A stretch of 64,000 nt of DNA from Cymbidium sinense. Taxonomy: Eukaryota > Streptophyta > Magnoliopsida > Asparagales > Orchidaceae. The stretch's first letter is position 1, and every line of letters begins with the position of its first letter. The notes below the pieces were generated by a model. The model was not told the origin of the DNA and did not search any database. It was given only the letters and a program-made list of their open reading frames with translations. The position numbers were made by a program, and so were the translations under genes. The DNA lies in assembly GCA_021442155.1 (NCBI GenBank), contig CM038221.1, forward strand, positions 41,673,648 to 41,737,647. Reading direction: 5' to 3'. Shown here in pieces: positions 1-11,989 of the stretch.

Positions 1-720
1 CTCTCATAGCTTTTCCCAAGTTCACAGAGCCTCCCCATCTGAAATGCTAAGCCCAGAATAGGATAGAGCCAATCTCTATCCAACCTCCTCCAAACTCCAG
101 TGTTTTCAAATTAACCTTACCCACACCTTCACCAAGCTCTAGCAAGGAGAAATGAATTGATTCCCGATCGATTCGAGCACTAGAGACTACTCAAAGCCTT
201 TTCGATGATGTTTGATTAACAGAGCCACCAATGAGGAGACAAGGATCATGCTTCTCAGCAGGACTTCATCTCTTCAAGATGAAGCTACCTCAGTCACTTA
301 ACCGCCAATCCTGAGCTCACGCGAGGTAAATTCAGGCAAATCGTTAATTTTTTAAAATTTTTTAGGGCTTTGTGAAGGAAAGTTTGATTTCATGTGAATC
401 CCATCATTAGATCCCTTTAGATCCCCCCTGAACATTTTGGGATTGATCTTGAGCCTCCACAGTCAGTGAGCTTCAGTGAGGGACGGTGTCATCTTCCATC
501 CTCGGGGATGAAGGATCTTCCACCATCTATTATGATTGGAGCAGAACATGATTTAATTTGCTAATTCACTTGATTTAATCTATAGCAATGAGATTAATCT
601 ATATCGTCCGATCTTAGATGAGCAATGGGAGGATGCATCATCATGCGCCAACATCATGTCAAATGATTTAAATGGCCAATCCCATGGCACATGGAGAATG
701 CCACGTCGGTATGTAGTGGA
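1..720 (+). other. GC-richer block of LTR copy L1
   Basis: Less AT-rich than its surroundings. It contains a GATCGATT-rich stretch (about 160-175) and a CGTCCGATCTTAGATGAG stretch (606-623), which have reverse-complement counterparts at 18785-18840 and 18280-18305. Similar sequence also occurs at 54000-54220. No coding signal was seen. Confidence 0.5.
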
Positions 721-1227
721 TTAGGGACTAATTAGGCTTAAAAATTACAATTAATTAGCTAAAACTTACTAAAATCATAACTAATTATAAATAAATCTAT
801 AAAAATATAAATAAATACATTTTGGAAAGGATAAACATAGGAGAATTTATTTAAAATGATTTCATTTTATTTTGAACAATGATTAGGGCTTAATTAGGGT
901 TTGAATATTTTCTTAATTAGCTTAATTAAGTCCTAATTACTTGGGCAATCATTCTCAAACTTAGCATGTTGAATTAATGGGATGACCTCTGTCTCCCATG
1001 ATTTTATTTGGATTTATTGGCTATATAATTAGGAAAATTTGAAATTCAAATCCTAATTACTCTCTTAATTAATTTAATGATTAATTAAGATTTTAAATAG
1101 TGAAAATTAATTAATTTAACTTCATTAATCATTAATTAATAATGGGATGATGAGTGTGAGTGACTCTTTCCTAATTACTTTTCCCAATTCATTTTATTGA
1201 GAAAGTTAATTAATACATGGCTTAATT

Positions 1228-1253
1228 AAGGAATTAATTAATTAATTAATTAA
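1228..1253. repeat. AATT microsatellite
   Basis: About six tandem copies of AATT/TTAA inside the AT-rich part of LTR copy L1. The surrounding 1 kb is full of scattered TTAATTAA motifs. Confidence 0.8.
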
Positions 1254-2079
1254 TGGTCAATTCAAATCAAACTAAAATGTTAATCACTTCAAATAATTAA
1301 TAATAAAATCAAGGGTTCCTCTTTATGTGTTCAATAGCATAAAGATCCTTAAGGAAATTATGATTAACCCATAAGTGTGGAAAAATTATAAAGTACTTTA
1401 TTAGATTCTTTAACTTAATTAATCTCTAATCATAAGCTAATTGCATTAGGTTATTTAGGATCATTGCATTTTTATTTTCCCTTATGTTCATGTTATTTGT
1501 GGCTCATGATTAAATGATTAGTTAAAGTAAAGAAGCATAGGAAAGGTGCAATTGCTTAATGATTTAACTTAATTAAATCATAAAAGTCAACTAATTATCT
1601 TTCTTTAAACAAATTAATATTACCAATATGGGAATGAGATTAAAATAGCAAATGACTTCTCTTCATTAAGCTTAACTAAAATAAAAAAAAAATCAAATTA
1701 ATAAGAAGCTTTGGTTTTCTTTAAATAATTTTATTTAATGTGATTATCTTTAGGAATAAGTGTAATTGAATGAATCATATGGTTATGCTTAACTAATCCT
1801 CTTTAATCATTTTAAATTTTGTATGTCATGTGATCTCATGCATTCAAACTTTCAAATTCAAATGAATCAAATGAAATTTACTTAATGTAAGCTTGCATGT
1901 GTTGGCTTAATTTTATTATATGTGTGGCTATTATCACTAAAAATCTAAATTTAGTTTTAAAAGTGCTATAAATTGATAATAATAGTTGGAGTGATAGTAG
2001 TTATGAATATATATAGGATTTGCATGTGTTTATAGCTTAAGCATGTTGAATTTTGGCTCTCTCTCCTAAGTTCCTATAT

Positions 2080-2870
2080 AGATTTACATATGTTTTAATG
2101 ATAATAAGCATATAGTCTGGACATTTTGGGAATATGAGGCTTTAAGTATCCCCAAGGAGGTCATTTGATTACCTCACTTCCCTGGTTTTACAATGACACA
2201 CACTTATTTAATTTCATTCCTATGTATATTTGTATTAGAATTTAGATAAATCCTTAACTCATGTGCATAAATAATTTAATCAAATAAAATACAATCTTTC
2301 GCATGATTTCTATTTTTATAGTACATATACATTCACATGTATTTAAGAATAGCAAGTATATAGTCTGGACATCTCAGGAATATGAGGCTTTAAATAGCCC
2401 CAAGGAGGTCATTTGATTACCTCACTTTCCTGGTTTAACAATGGCACATACTTGCTTCAAACTTTCATACATGTGTATGTGTATTTAGTTAAAGAATGAA
2501 AATCCACTTTTCTATTAAAAATACATGTATCCATAACCATTTAAGTACACCAAAAGGTATAGCATGTAAGGGTTTGGCTTTCTTTCCCACATTCCTATAT
2601 AAATTTACATATGTTTGGATGATGATAAGTATATAGTTTGGACATCCAGGAATACGTGGCTTTACGTAACCCAAAGGAGGTCATTTTCTTACCTCACTTC
2701 TCTAGTTTGACAACGATGCATACTTGTTGGATTTCACTCCTATATATATTTGTATTAGAATTTAGATAGTTAATTTACATGCATAAATAATTTAATCAAA
2801 TAAAATGCAATTTCCAAATGTATGCATCCATAATCATTCAAATGTGCCAAAAATATGTTGTATGCATAGG
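2080..2870 (+). repeat. Three tandem ~260 bp units in LTR copy L1
   Basis: The motif TAGTYTGGACAT, a short gap, then GGAATAYGWGGCTTTA and CCMAAGGAGGTCATTT, followed by a TTACCTCACTT segment, occurs at about 2113, 2361 and 2633, so the period is 248-272 bases. Between motifs each unit also has a TATATTTGTATTAGAATTTA-like segment and an AT-rich spacer. The inverted copy L2m carries two units (16490-16800) and L4 one decayed unit near 62980-63030, so copy number of this module varies between LTRs. Confidence 0.75.
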
Positions 2871-3865
2871 TACACTAAGTATTAAATCATATGCCTATTA
2901 TGGGTGATGAAAAGAATGGTTTAACATGTTCTATGTGATAGTAATTCAACCACATTAATCTTAAGATGCCTTTCATGTTGAATAGAATTTGTTAAGGTTA
3001 ACCTAAACTTAGGATTAAAAAACATTTAATAATTCATTCACTAAAAAACCTAATCATAATAATACGCTTTAGAAAATAACTTAAGGTAGGGATGAAGAGG
3101 CTAAGCCTCTTTCTTCTCTTTATAACACTTTGATACTAAGTGTAAATCAGATAAAATAAAACAAAATACAAATTAAAATTTACAAATCATCTAAGTAATT
3201 TGAAATCAAACTACCATCATGATAACTTAAACTTTATAAACTTAGAAACTTATAATTCAAATGCCTAGCTAGAACACACCACATAAAGTCCAAGCATACA
3301 CACTAGAATACTTTATCACCACTTTTAGCCTTAGGTTAGGATGGTGTATGTATGATATTATGTTTTGTTTTGTGATATAATGTTTTAGACTGGATGTTAG
3401 GAATGTAGATCATAGACTGGATGTTAGGCCGTTGATAGCCTAATCTTATTTTTTACAGGGGGATTGTGCATAAAGGGCCACCTAAAATAAATATAAATGT
3501 TCTCTTTACAGGATGCTTATGCCCCTAAGCACAATCTATGTTAGGATAGGTGAACTTGGTTACCCATGTGCAGGGTGCTAAGTCCAAATTATGAAATATA
3601 ATTGCTTGAGTTTGTATATATATTTGGCTAACCTTTATTTTACAAGTGTCATTATATTTACTTTATATAAAATGTAATTTTATAATAAGAATTAGGATTA
3701 ATGCTATGAGGATTAGGATGAGCAGTGGTTAAAAGGCTTAGTCCTGGGGTGCCCTATTATGCCTTGGAGCAAAGCAAATCGAAAGAAGAAAGAAGAAAAG
3801 AAGAAGTGAAGACCCTCATAACATGTATTCAATTTTAATTGTAATATTATTTTGTAATTCTGGGT

Positions 3866-3873
3866 TGTATAAG
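3866..3873 (+). promoter_or_regulatory. TATA-like box of LTR copy L1
   Basis: TGTATAAG followed by GGTAGAGCTCAGCTACC. The same arrangement recurs in L2p (24422, a perfect TATATAAG), L3 (51487, -) and L4 (61728, -). Conservation among copies otherwise full of substitutions suggests the LTR U3/R core promoter. Transcription is not shown. Confidence 0.55.
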
Positions 3874-5329
3874 GGTAGAGCTCAGCTACCTATCTTTTCT
3901 TTTTTCCGGGGTGTACGGCGGTACCCTGCCGCATCGGCCTTTTATTCTTTTTCAAAATCTATTCATGTTTGATTGATGTTATGTTTAGATTACGTAATAG
4001 AATTGCATCTTCTTCATAGTTTCTTAAATTTGATGATTGAATGTGCGGCCTAGATGGGGTAGACTCTTAAGATAAAATTAATTTTTCTACCCCAATTAAT
4101 AACTCATAATTAAATTTTAAGAAACTCATAACCTTATCTTAAAGCTTAGGTTATAATTAAGATAACTAAAAGATTTAATAAACCCTTAGCTGAATATTGT
4201 ATGTCTCATATTATGCATGGCATATTCTATCACTCTTGCAAAATGAGGGCATCCATTCTTACACTTTAAGGACTGCTTGACCTATGAGAGCAACCCCTTA
4301 TAATGGAGCTTCACCCTCTTTCTCTTTTGATTTGGCTAATAACCAAATTTCATTATGCATTTAGGCATAAAAAATCTCAAAGCCTTTGTCCAAATGAATG
4401 TGTCAAAATAATATAAAATTTAAAAAGATTTTTGCATTTAGACTAAGTAATATGCTCATGCTCTAGTCATGCTCTAGTCTCTTAGAGAGTGAGTTTAGGA
4501 CTCTAGTCTCTTTTTCAAATTAAATAATAGCTTAAACCATCTTGCAATTACATAAGACTGGCCTACATGGATTTAAAATATATGAGGTGTTAGCTAGCGG
4601 CCACTCCAAGAAATTATAAGTCCAGAAGAGTCAGACAAGTCTATCTTCTCTTGTGGAATAGACCCTTATGTCCCCTATCTCTTAGATTTAGGTCATGGTT
4701 TAACTTATGTTAAAGCTCCCTAGATTTAGGATCCAAGGTTTCTTATTTCCCACAGGATACGAGAATACATCATCACCTGTTAGGTATTCTCACAACCTTG
4801 TGTTGGTGGATTATAAGCCCTAGTAATATAATAAAATTTCAACTTAAAATAAATCCTCTCACATTCAAACATATAAAGCCTCACCATATGATAGGTTGGA
4901 GTGCTCACTAGGCTTCCTAGTATCATGAGCACTTCCTACTTACTTTCCTTTGGATTCTAAAATAAGTCTTCTAATTGAACAATCCCATTTGATTTTCCAA
5001 AATTATTAATCCTTTGATATTATTAAGAGATAATAATTGATTACTTTAATCAAGAGTTTTCTTAGGAAATTCCATTTTTTTAGGATGTAATTAACTATGA
5101 AGGCTTGCCTCCATAGGGAACTAAAGAACTCAGCTTAAAATAAACCTTACTTTCCTTTTTTATGTAAAGTAGGGGAAAAATTTCTGGTACATATGAAGAC
5201 TCAACATGCATTAGGAGTCCTTTTTAGGTGATTAGGTCCATTGTAGGGTGATGTCCATATCTTTCGACTAGTATATCATACCTCAATATCATACCTGACC
5301 ACTTCAATAAGTACCACCTACGATCAACG

Positions 5330-5359
5330 TGGGGTCCACACCGTATCCAAAAATAAACA
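5330..5359 (+). promoter_or_regulatory. PBS-like site and leader after L1
   Basis: TGGGGTCCACACCG directly follows the inferred LTR end. The other copies have TGATGTCCACCCAAC (L3), TGGCATCCCAACAAG (L4) and TGGTGATTTAAATAA (L2p) at the same place. A TGG start is what a tRNA CCA end would pair with. The tRNA cannot be named from this. L1 and L3 also share the next ~20 bases (ATCCAAA..TAAA..ACAC). Confidence 0.4.
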
Positions 5360-5369
5360 ACACAATATA

Positions 5370-7115
5370 TTTTTAGGATATTCTTTGAATGGTAGATCTT
5401 ATAGAGTTTATAATAAAAGAAAATTGATAGTTGAAAAATCAGTACATGTTATATTTGATGAAAATTTTATAGATCCTATTAGAGATAATATAATTGAAGT
5501 TAAGGTTGTTGAATTTAAGAAAATAAATTTGGAAGCAAATGTAGATGATTCTTTACCCAAAGAATGGAAATTCATTAGGAATCATCCCAAATACTTGATT
5601 ATTGGATATCCTTCCCAAGGTGTTAGAACTAGAAGATAATCTGAGAAAATGATAAATCATTATGTATTCTTATCCAAGATTGAACCAAAATCTATAGATG
5701 AACCTTTGGAGGATCATTATTGGATTGTAGCTATGGAAGAAAATCTAAATCAATTTGTTAGAAATGATGTGTGAGAATTAGTTCCTAGACCTCAAGATCA
5801 AAATGTTATAGGAACCAAATGGGTCTTTAGGAATAAATTAGATGATTCAGGACATATTGTTAGAAATAAGTCTAGATTGATTGCACAAGGATAAACTCAG
5901 ATTGAAGGAATAGATTTTAAAGAATCCTTTACCACTATAGCTAGATTAGAAGCTATTAGATTGCTCTTTGCCTATGCCTATTACAAGGACTTAAAACTTT
6001 TTGAAATGGATGTAAAAAGTGCATTTTAAAATGATTTTATAGATCAAGATGTCTTTGTATAACAGCCTCTTGGTTATGAAAATCTAAAGTTATGTGATCA
6101 TGTTTTTAAATTTAAGAAAGCCTTGTATGGATTGAAATAAGCTCATAGAGCTTTGTATGATATATTGAGTAGCTTTCTTATAGATCATGGCTGTAGGAAG
6201 GATATAGTAGATACCACCCTTTTCCTTAAGAATTTAGGTGATGACTTGATCATTGTTTAGATTTATGTGGATGTCATTTTATTTGGTAGTACAAATGAAT
6301 CAATATGTGTTGAGTTTTCACTTTCAATGACTAAAGAATTTGAGATGAATATGATTTGTGAACTCAAATTTTTCTTAGGGCTTCAAGTAAAACAACCAGG
6401 AAAAGGTCCTTTTATCTGTCAAACTAAGTATACTAATAACTTGATAGAGAGATTTGATATGAAAATATTTAAATATAGTAAGACTCCCATGAGCCCCTAT
6501 ACTAAACTTGATTTAGATGAGTTAGGAAAACCTGTTGATCAAAAACTTTATAGAAGTATGATTAGTTCTCTTTTGTATCTTGCTGCTAGTAGGCCTGATA
6601 TTATGTATGCTATATGTTTATGTGCTCATTTTCGGCTACTCCAAAAGAATCTCATTTAACTACTGTTAAATGTACTTTTGTTAATTGATTGGCACTTCTA
6701 AGTTAGGTTTATGGTATCCTAAAAATTCACTTTCATATCTTGATTGCTTATTCTGATACTGACTTTGTAGGTTGCAAAGTAGATAGGAAAAGTACATCAA
6801 GAACATGTTAGTTTTTGGATCATCTAGAAAATAGAACTTCGTTGCTCTTTTAACTACTAAAACTGAGTATATAGTTGCTGGAAGATGTGTTGTTCAGGTT
6901 CTTTGGTTGAAGCAATAATTAGAAGATTTTAAACTTAAACAAGATCACATTCCTATTAAGTGTAATAATACTAGTGCAATTTATTTAACAAAAAATCCTT
7001 TCCAATACTCTAGAACTAAACATTTTAAAAATCAAACATCATTTTATTAATTTCACTAAACCATTACCTGAAGAAAAATTTTGTATTTTGAGATGCATGT
7101 TAGATCCCTCCATGT
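5370..7115 (+). pseudogene. copia pol remnant: integrase C-end, RT, RNase H
   Basis: Translation starts with FLGYSLNGRSYRVYNKRKL, the classic post-integrase motif of copia polyproteins, and continues through a linker to RT (about 5690-6650). RT landmarks are GTKWVFRNKLD, RLIAQG, KSAF, KALYGLK and IYVDV, where the catalytic YVDD has become YVDV. RNase H follows (about 6740-7020; TKTEYIVA, SAIYLTKNP, RTKHF) and the frame ends with FTKPLPEEKF. RT carries many in-frame stops, and a short deletion with frame loss lies at 6655-6780. The protein would have copied element RNA into DNA in virus-like particles; this copy cannot. Confidence 0.92.
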
Positions 7116-7401
7116 AAGTTCATCATTATTCATTTTTAAATCTTTTAATGTTGCCAAAAGAGGAAGAAAATAAAATGATGGTCTTCTTTTATTTATGATG
7201 CATAGTTTTAAGGGGAGTTTTTCATGTTATATTTTTATTTTTTGATGCTTATTTTATTTTCTTAAAATTATTAAAAATTTTAAAATCTTTTTTATTTACT
7301 TGCTAAAATTTCTCTTTAATGCAAATTATATTTTGAAAAGTTGATGTAAGGTCACTTTGCACCTACATCAATATTTAACACCAACATATGCTTGTCATCA
7401 T

Positions 7402-7411
7402 CAAAGGGGAT
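7402..7411 (+). promoter_or_regulatory. Polypurine tract of the copia element
   Basis: CATCATCAAAGGGGATTG immediately precedes the TGTTGA LTR start. Purine run AAAGGGGA at the RNase H to 3' LTR boundary is the standard plus-strand primer position. Confidence 0.8.
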
Positions 7412-8989
7412 TGTTGACTAGTGCTCCACCTCATATGAGATTAATTTTGATGATAAAAAAAACATATTTTCACATATTACTAATCAGTTTAAATTCAGAA
7501 AAATTCTTCACCGAGGTTTTCATCAATTGTGCTAAAACTTTTGAACTTGAACTGGTTGTGAATTTTACAAGAAATTACTATATTAAGACAAATGAAAAAC
7601 TAACTAAGATATAATAAATGATTTATTTACTTTTAAATTTATCATTCTAAATTATTTACATTTTTTAAATCTTAAAATTATAATTATTCATTAAATTATT
7701 CATTTTGGATAATATGAACAAAGTGCATGAGAAAAGTTCTATTAAATATGTGTTCAAGCAAGATAAATTATATTTAAACTTAATTAAATCATTTTCATGC
7801 TAACCATAATTTTTATTCTTATTTTTATTGCATGAAAATTGAATTATCCTACAATTATCCCTTTATTCTCATTCTCTCTCTTATTATTCTTTCTTATCTC
7901 TCCTATTATCATTTTTATCTTAACATTATTTTTTAATGCATTTTGTGTAATAAAATGTACGAATTTCATTCAAAATATTTTCATATAATATTCCCTTATT
8001 TTTAATATTTTAAAAATTTATTAATTTGAATTTTTGAATTTAAATTATTTTGAATTATTTTTGAATTCAAATTTCTTCATTCATGGCATAGTCTTACCAA
8101 ATTAAATCAAATCATTTATAAAACATTTTGAAAGTCCCAAGAATAATTTATTCTGATTATTTAAAGCTTATTAGATTATTACAAGTTATTATAAATTTAA
8201 ATTCAAATTAGTCATCATTTTCAAAACAATTCCTTTTTAATTAAATAAATTTTAGTAAATTGTTTGGGGGCCAACGACTTCAATTCAAATTTAAAAAGAT
8301 TTATATATTATTTAAATATTCAAAAACTATATAATATTTTTAGCTTGGATCTTAATTGATTCGTTGCATTAATTTTAAAATTTTTTTATTTATGGAAACT
8401 CGGCTTAATTTCTTAAGTGATTTTCTAAAGATTTATTATATTTAAAATCTCCACATTCATTTATCTTCCATGGACCTCCCTTGGCCAAAAATATTCATAG
8501 AATCTTCTCTCTTGCTTTAGCCATGAATCTCATTCAAAATGCTTCCATATTGGCTTAATTCAATTTTGCAAAGGAGCCTCTTGAATATCTCCTTGGCCGA
8601 TCCAATATCCCTTGGATTTAAAATTCAAATTGCTGCCTAATAAATTTCCCTTTCATTGTATCATGCCTTGGCCGACGTTAGACTCATCCCTCTTCTATTT
8701 AAGAGCCTTATTTCAACTTGAAAAAGGTTCCCTAGATCTACTATTTGCTCTTACTCTCTTGCTCACCTTCTCAACCTTGGCCGATCCTTGTTAAAGAGAA
8801 CTCTTGAAGATTTTTTGTGATTCAAGTGCAAACATTCTTCATCATTCTTCTCTTTCCCATGGACATTAGTTGGCTTGAAGATTGTTTGGAAAAAGTGAAT
8901 GATTTGTGTGTTTCCTTCTTTGACTGAGAGGTTCAACTTTGTTTTTGAATTCTTAAGGTGCTAAGTTTCTTATATTTTCTTTATCCTTT

Positions 8990-9360
8990 CTTGGCTTTGA
9001 ATTGTATAAAGTTAATTTAATTATACTGTGTTTATTCACTTCATGGTCCTTTAGTTTCTTGTTTGGTTGAATGCTAACATAAGGAAATTGAATTATTCTG
9101 TGCTTAATAATTTCATATTCCATTGTTCTTGTTTTTCCTAAAGCTAACACAAGGATTTTAATTTATTGTGTGCTTAAGCATTTCACTATCCATTATTTAT
9201 GTGTTTGACCAAAAGCTCTTATAAAGACTATTGATTTTATAGTTCTTAATCATTCGAATATCTTTTATTTATCACCTTGGCCGAAAGTTTCTAATTGGTT
9301 GTTTAAGTTTTATTGTGCTTAACATTACATCTCACTTATTTATCCACTTGGCTGACCACT
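8990..9360 (+). repeat. ~85 bp degenerate tandem repeats inside copia LTR
   Basis: Four to five diverged units follow the pattern GCTAACAYAAGG, an AT spacer, TGTGCTTAA, then CATTTCAYTATCCATT. Copies start near 9000, 9075, 9145, 9215 and 9300. The later ones carry CTTGGCCGA or CTTGGCTGA. Confidence 0.6.
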
Positions 9361-9853
9361 TCATCATTATTTTTAAATTAATTTATTTATGTGGTTAACT
9401 TGCTTTCAATTGATTTACATAAAGGTTATGTGATAGCTTTATTGTCTTATCATTCTAAATTTTATTCAAGTGATCGTTTACTTATCTTAATTGCAAATTC
9501 ACTTATCATTTGTAAAAAAGTTATTTTGCATGAAAAATAATTTAATTTAAAATTTTGTAATTTAACATTGCATATTAAGTTGATTCATATTCCATTTAAG
9601 TTTGTATTTCAAAGTCATATAAGAAAATCTTTTAACACTTTTTAAAGATTATTCAAAGCAACATTAAGTTACTTACTTGCATTAAACATTTGATTGAAGA
9701 TCTTATTTTAATTTCAATTTAAAATTTAAGTGAGCTCTCTTTCATTAATATTCACTTGCCTTAATATTGGTATAGTTTGGGTTGTGAGTGAAAAAAATAT
9801 TTAAAATTGAGAGTTAGATATTTAGATATTTCTTTTTTCCTTGTCTTGATTTA

Positions 9854-9959
9854 TGTTGGAGTTGTATTTTCCCATTGTAGAAAAACACGTGTTGGGTTGT
9901 ACTTACCCATGTAGGAAAGTACAATGTTGAGTTATACTTGCCTGTGAAGAAGAGTACGA
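9854..9959 (+). repeat. Three 35-36 bp tandem repeats inside copia LTR
   Basis: Units start at 9854, 9890 and 9925. Each begins TGTTGRGTTRTACTT or a close variant and ends near a GTAC or ACAC word. Diverged but clearly periodic. Confidence 0.75.
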
Positions 9960-10209
9960 GAGATTTATTGTGATCTCATTTTGATTTAGTGAATTCCTAG
10001 CTTGGGTTGTTAGAAATCAACGTAGGTCGATTTTTGGGGTTTGGCTGAACCATATAAAAATCTCTATGTTCTCTTTTTACTTTTTTTTGCACATTTATTT
10101 TTCTTTATTGCTGCTTATAATTGCTGTAGAAATTTAAAAAATATTTATTTGTAATTAATTTTATACAAAGTATTCAAATTCACCCCTTGGGTGCCATAAC
10201 TACATAACA

Positions 10210-11466
10210 CTTTACAATTATGATTAGTGGGTATAACTTAAAGGAATCAATTTGATATAATATAATGAGCATAAAATAAAATGTTCAAATCTTTTTGAAC
10301 ATTTCAAACCTTGTTCAATCAAGTTCAATCTTGGTTCAAATAATTTTGAATAAAGATTGAATAGGATTTCAAATATAGTTGTCATAATATATATATTTTT
10401 TGACCTTGGGATTTATAGCGTGAATAATATTTGAAGCTCCTATTATACTTTGTTCATTTTCTAATTCAAAGAATATCTTTTAACCTCATTCTTTTTATGA
10501 CTTGTAATTACTGGAATAAATTCATTCAAACTTAAATTATCAAAAATATAATGTCACTAATATTGAATAGATAATGGTTGGAATCTAGAGACTATTAGTG
10601 TGAAGGTTTACTGTAGATCGATGGCATGAGCTAGGAAGAGGGATGCTCAAGCATGTTCTTGCTAGAAATTTGCAAGTCATGAGTAAAGGGTTATAACTTA
10701 TATTTTTATAAAATAGGGGTTTTTGGATCCAAATTTAATTTTTATGTATAATTTTAAGGAAAATAAACTATAGATATATTAAATCAATTATGACTATTAT
10801 GGGATATACAAAGTTAAGTTTAAAAAAAAAGTACATACATACTACTTAAATTTATCCTATTTATATCTTTAAAACTTCATTTATTAAGTAATACTCTATT
10901 AACATCCATCTCACTCCAGTTAACTTTATCATCTTTATTCATAATTCTAAGGCCCTCAATGTTATAAAAGTAGGGAGGAAGTCATGATTCTTATTATAGA
11001 AAGGGCATTGATGGAACTAGTGATATGTCAAAGACCATATAATAAAGAAGAGTTGAGAAAACCATGATCTGAGGTGAAGAAGTCACGCTGGGTCATCATT
11101 GAAGAAATGACATCAACAGAATAGTTGTGTGCAAAGGGGAAGAGAAGTTCACATGTGTGATGAAAAGTAAACAAACATTAATGGGAAAGTTGAGAAAAGT
11201 AATATTTTTAATATTATTAAAGTATAAGAAAATATATAAGTGCTTTGGTGCAATTTCTACCAAATTTATTTGCCATAAATCTTATTAAAATTTCATGCAA
11301 AAATTTTATTGAACAATTCTTGGAAAAAATTCCTCTAAAAATATCCATCACTAAATTTTTTTAGTGATTTATAGCACATTCTTCGCTAAACATAACATAT
11401 TTTTCAATGAAACATTCACCAAAAAAATCCACAAAAAATTAATTCTAAATAGAGGGATTTTACTCT
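10210..11466. other. AT-rich unassigned DNA
   Basis: No coding signal. About 11240-11460 holds repeated AAATTTTTT and CATGAAA-type words reminiscent of the subterminal regions of the CACTA element at 45961-48918, but no terminus could be defined. Confidence 0.4.
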
Positions 11467-11478
11467 ATTTAACTTTCT

Positions 11479-11607
11479 CTTTTTTTTGGGACATTTGAGC
11501 AAATTTAATGGCAAACTCATACACACAATCTAGGTGCAAGAATTTGAACCCAACATCTCTTGGTTGCAAGTCAAAGGTCTCAACTACTAGGCTAAGATAC
11601 CTTGCAC
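11479..11607 (-). mobile_element. tRNA-derived SINE with target-site duplication
   Basis: On the minus strand the unit begins GTGCAAGGTATCTTAGCC and contains an RNA polymerase III A-box-like TTAGCCTAGTAGTTGAG and a B-box-like GGGTTCAAATTC about 45 bases later. It then has a short tail ending GCTCAAATGTCCC and an A8 tract (T-run 11480-11487 on +). It is flanked by a 12 bp direct repeat with one mismatch, ATTTAACTTTCT (11467-11478) and ATTTGACTTTCT (11608-11619), the expected target duplication from LINE-machinery retroposition. The tRNA-like part does not fold as a canonical tRNA here and is not called as one. Family name not recognised. Confidence 0.82.
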
Positions 11608-11989
11608 ATTTGACTTTCTGTTTGACATTGAAGCCACCACGCCTGCTCCACTCTCCTCTTTTAATTTTGAGGAAGTATAACCTTTCTTAAAGTAGGTTTG
11701 GAGACTATCCATTGCTTAATATTATTTGACTTCACACTAACTGAATTTATTAAGTTACATATTATATAATTAAAAATTATTTGTTAGCTCTTTCAGAATA
11801 TCGAATATCAAAATAATTGATTAAAAAACTAGTATGAATTTTTTACTTAGTTTAGGTTATATATAACTTCTCTTGTAATTTATTTATTAAAAGATTTTAT
11901 TGTAGCTTAATGAACCCAAGGAATAATTTTTCACATTCATGGCCCCCACAATAATGCTAAAAATCAGGAGTTATATGATTCAGTGTGAA

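Larger units (their letters stand above)
1..5329 (+). mobile_element. Giant LTR copy L1 (left part outside window)
   Basis: Non-coding unit of the long LTR family described for copy L3. Its first 720 bases match the reverse complement of about 18240-18900, its AT-rich part (720-3250) matches the reverse complement of 16130-18200, and its last 2 kb (3300-5329) match 23860-25869 (+), 52060-50037 (-) and 62400-59294 (-). No reading frame over 61 codons and no protein similarity was seen. The right boundary is placed at 5329 because all four copies change from shared GATCWRCR to a TGG primer-site-like sequence there. The left boundary lies outside the window. The copy is followed by about 30 bases of shared leader and then abruptly by copia coding sequence. 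Confidence 0.6.
5360..10209 (+). mobile_element. 5'-truncated Ty1/copia element, SIRE/Maximus-like
   Basis: The element starts abruptly in the post-integrase part of pol and runs through RT, RNase H, a non-coding 3' region, a polypurine tract and a long LTR. The 5' LTR, gag, protease and the integrase core are absent. The large LTR, the long spacer between RNase H and PPT, and the ATTCACCCCTTGGGTGCC sequence near the LTR end fit the SIRE/Maximus lineage as I know it. The left junction with LTR copy L1 leader near 5360 is sharp, so truncation happened by deletion or by insertion of one element into the other. No target-site duplication can be tested because the left end is missing. Confidence 0.85.
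7412..10209 (+). mobile_element. 3' LTR of the copia element (2.8 kb)
   Basis: Begins TGTTGACTAG directly after the polypurine tract and ends CATAACA after ATTCACCCCTTGGGTGCC, giving TG..CA ends and about 2,798 bases. The LTR is non-coding. It contains several CTTGGCCGA words (8600, 8666, 8777, 9276) and two tandem repeat clusters listed separately. Its partner LTR is not in the window, so the exact right end rests on the terminal motif only. Confidence 0.75.

Noticed and set aside
11506..11605. Possible tRNA gene on the minus strand
   Set aside because: A- and B-box-like words are present but acceptor and anticodon stems do not pair, and the unit has an A-tail and target duplication, so it is a SINE.
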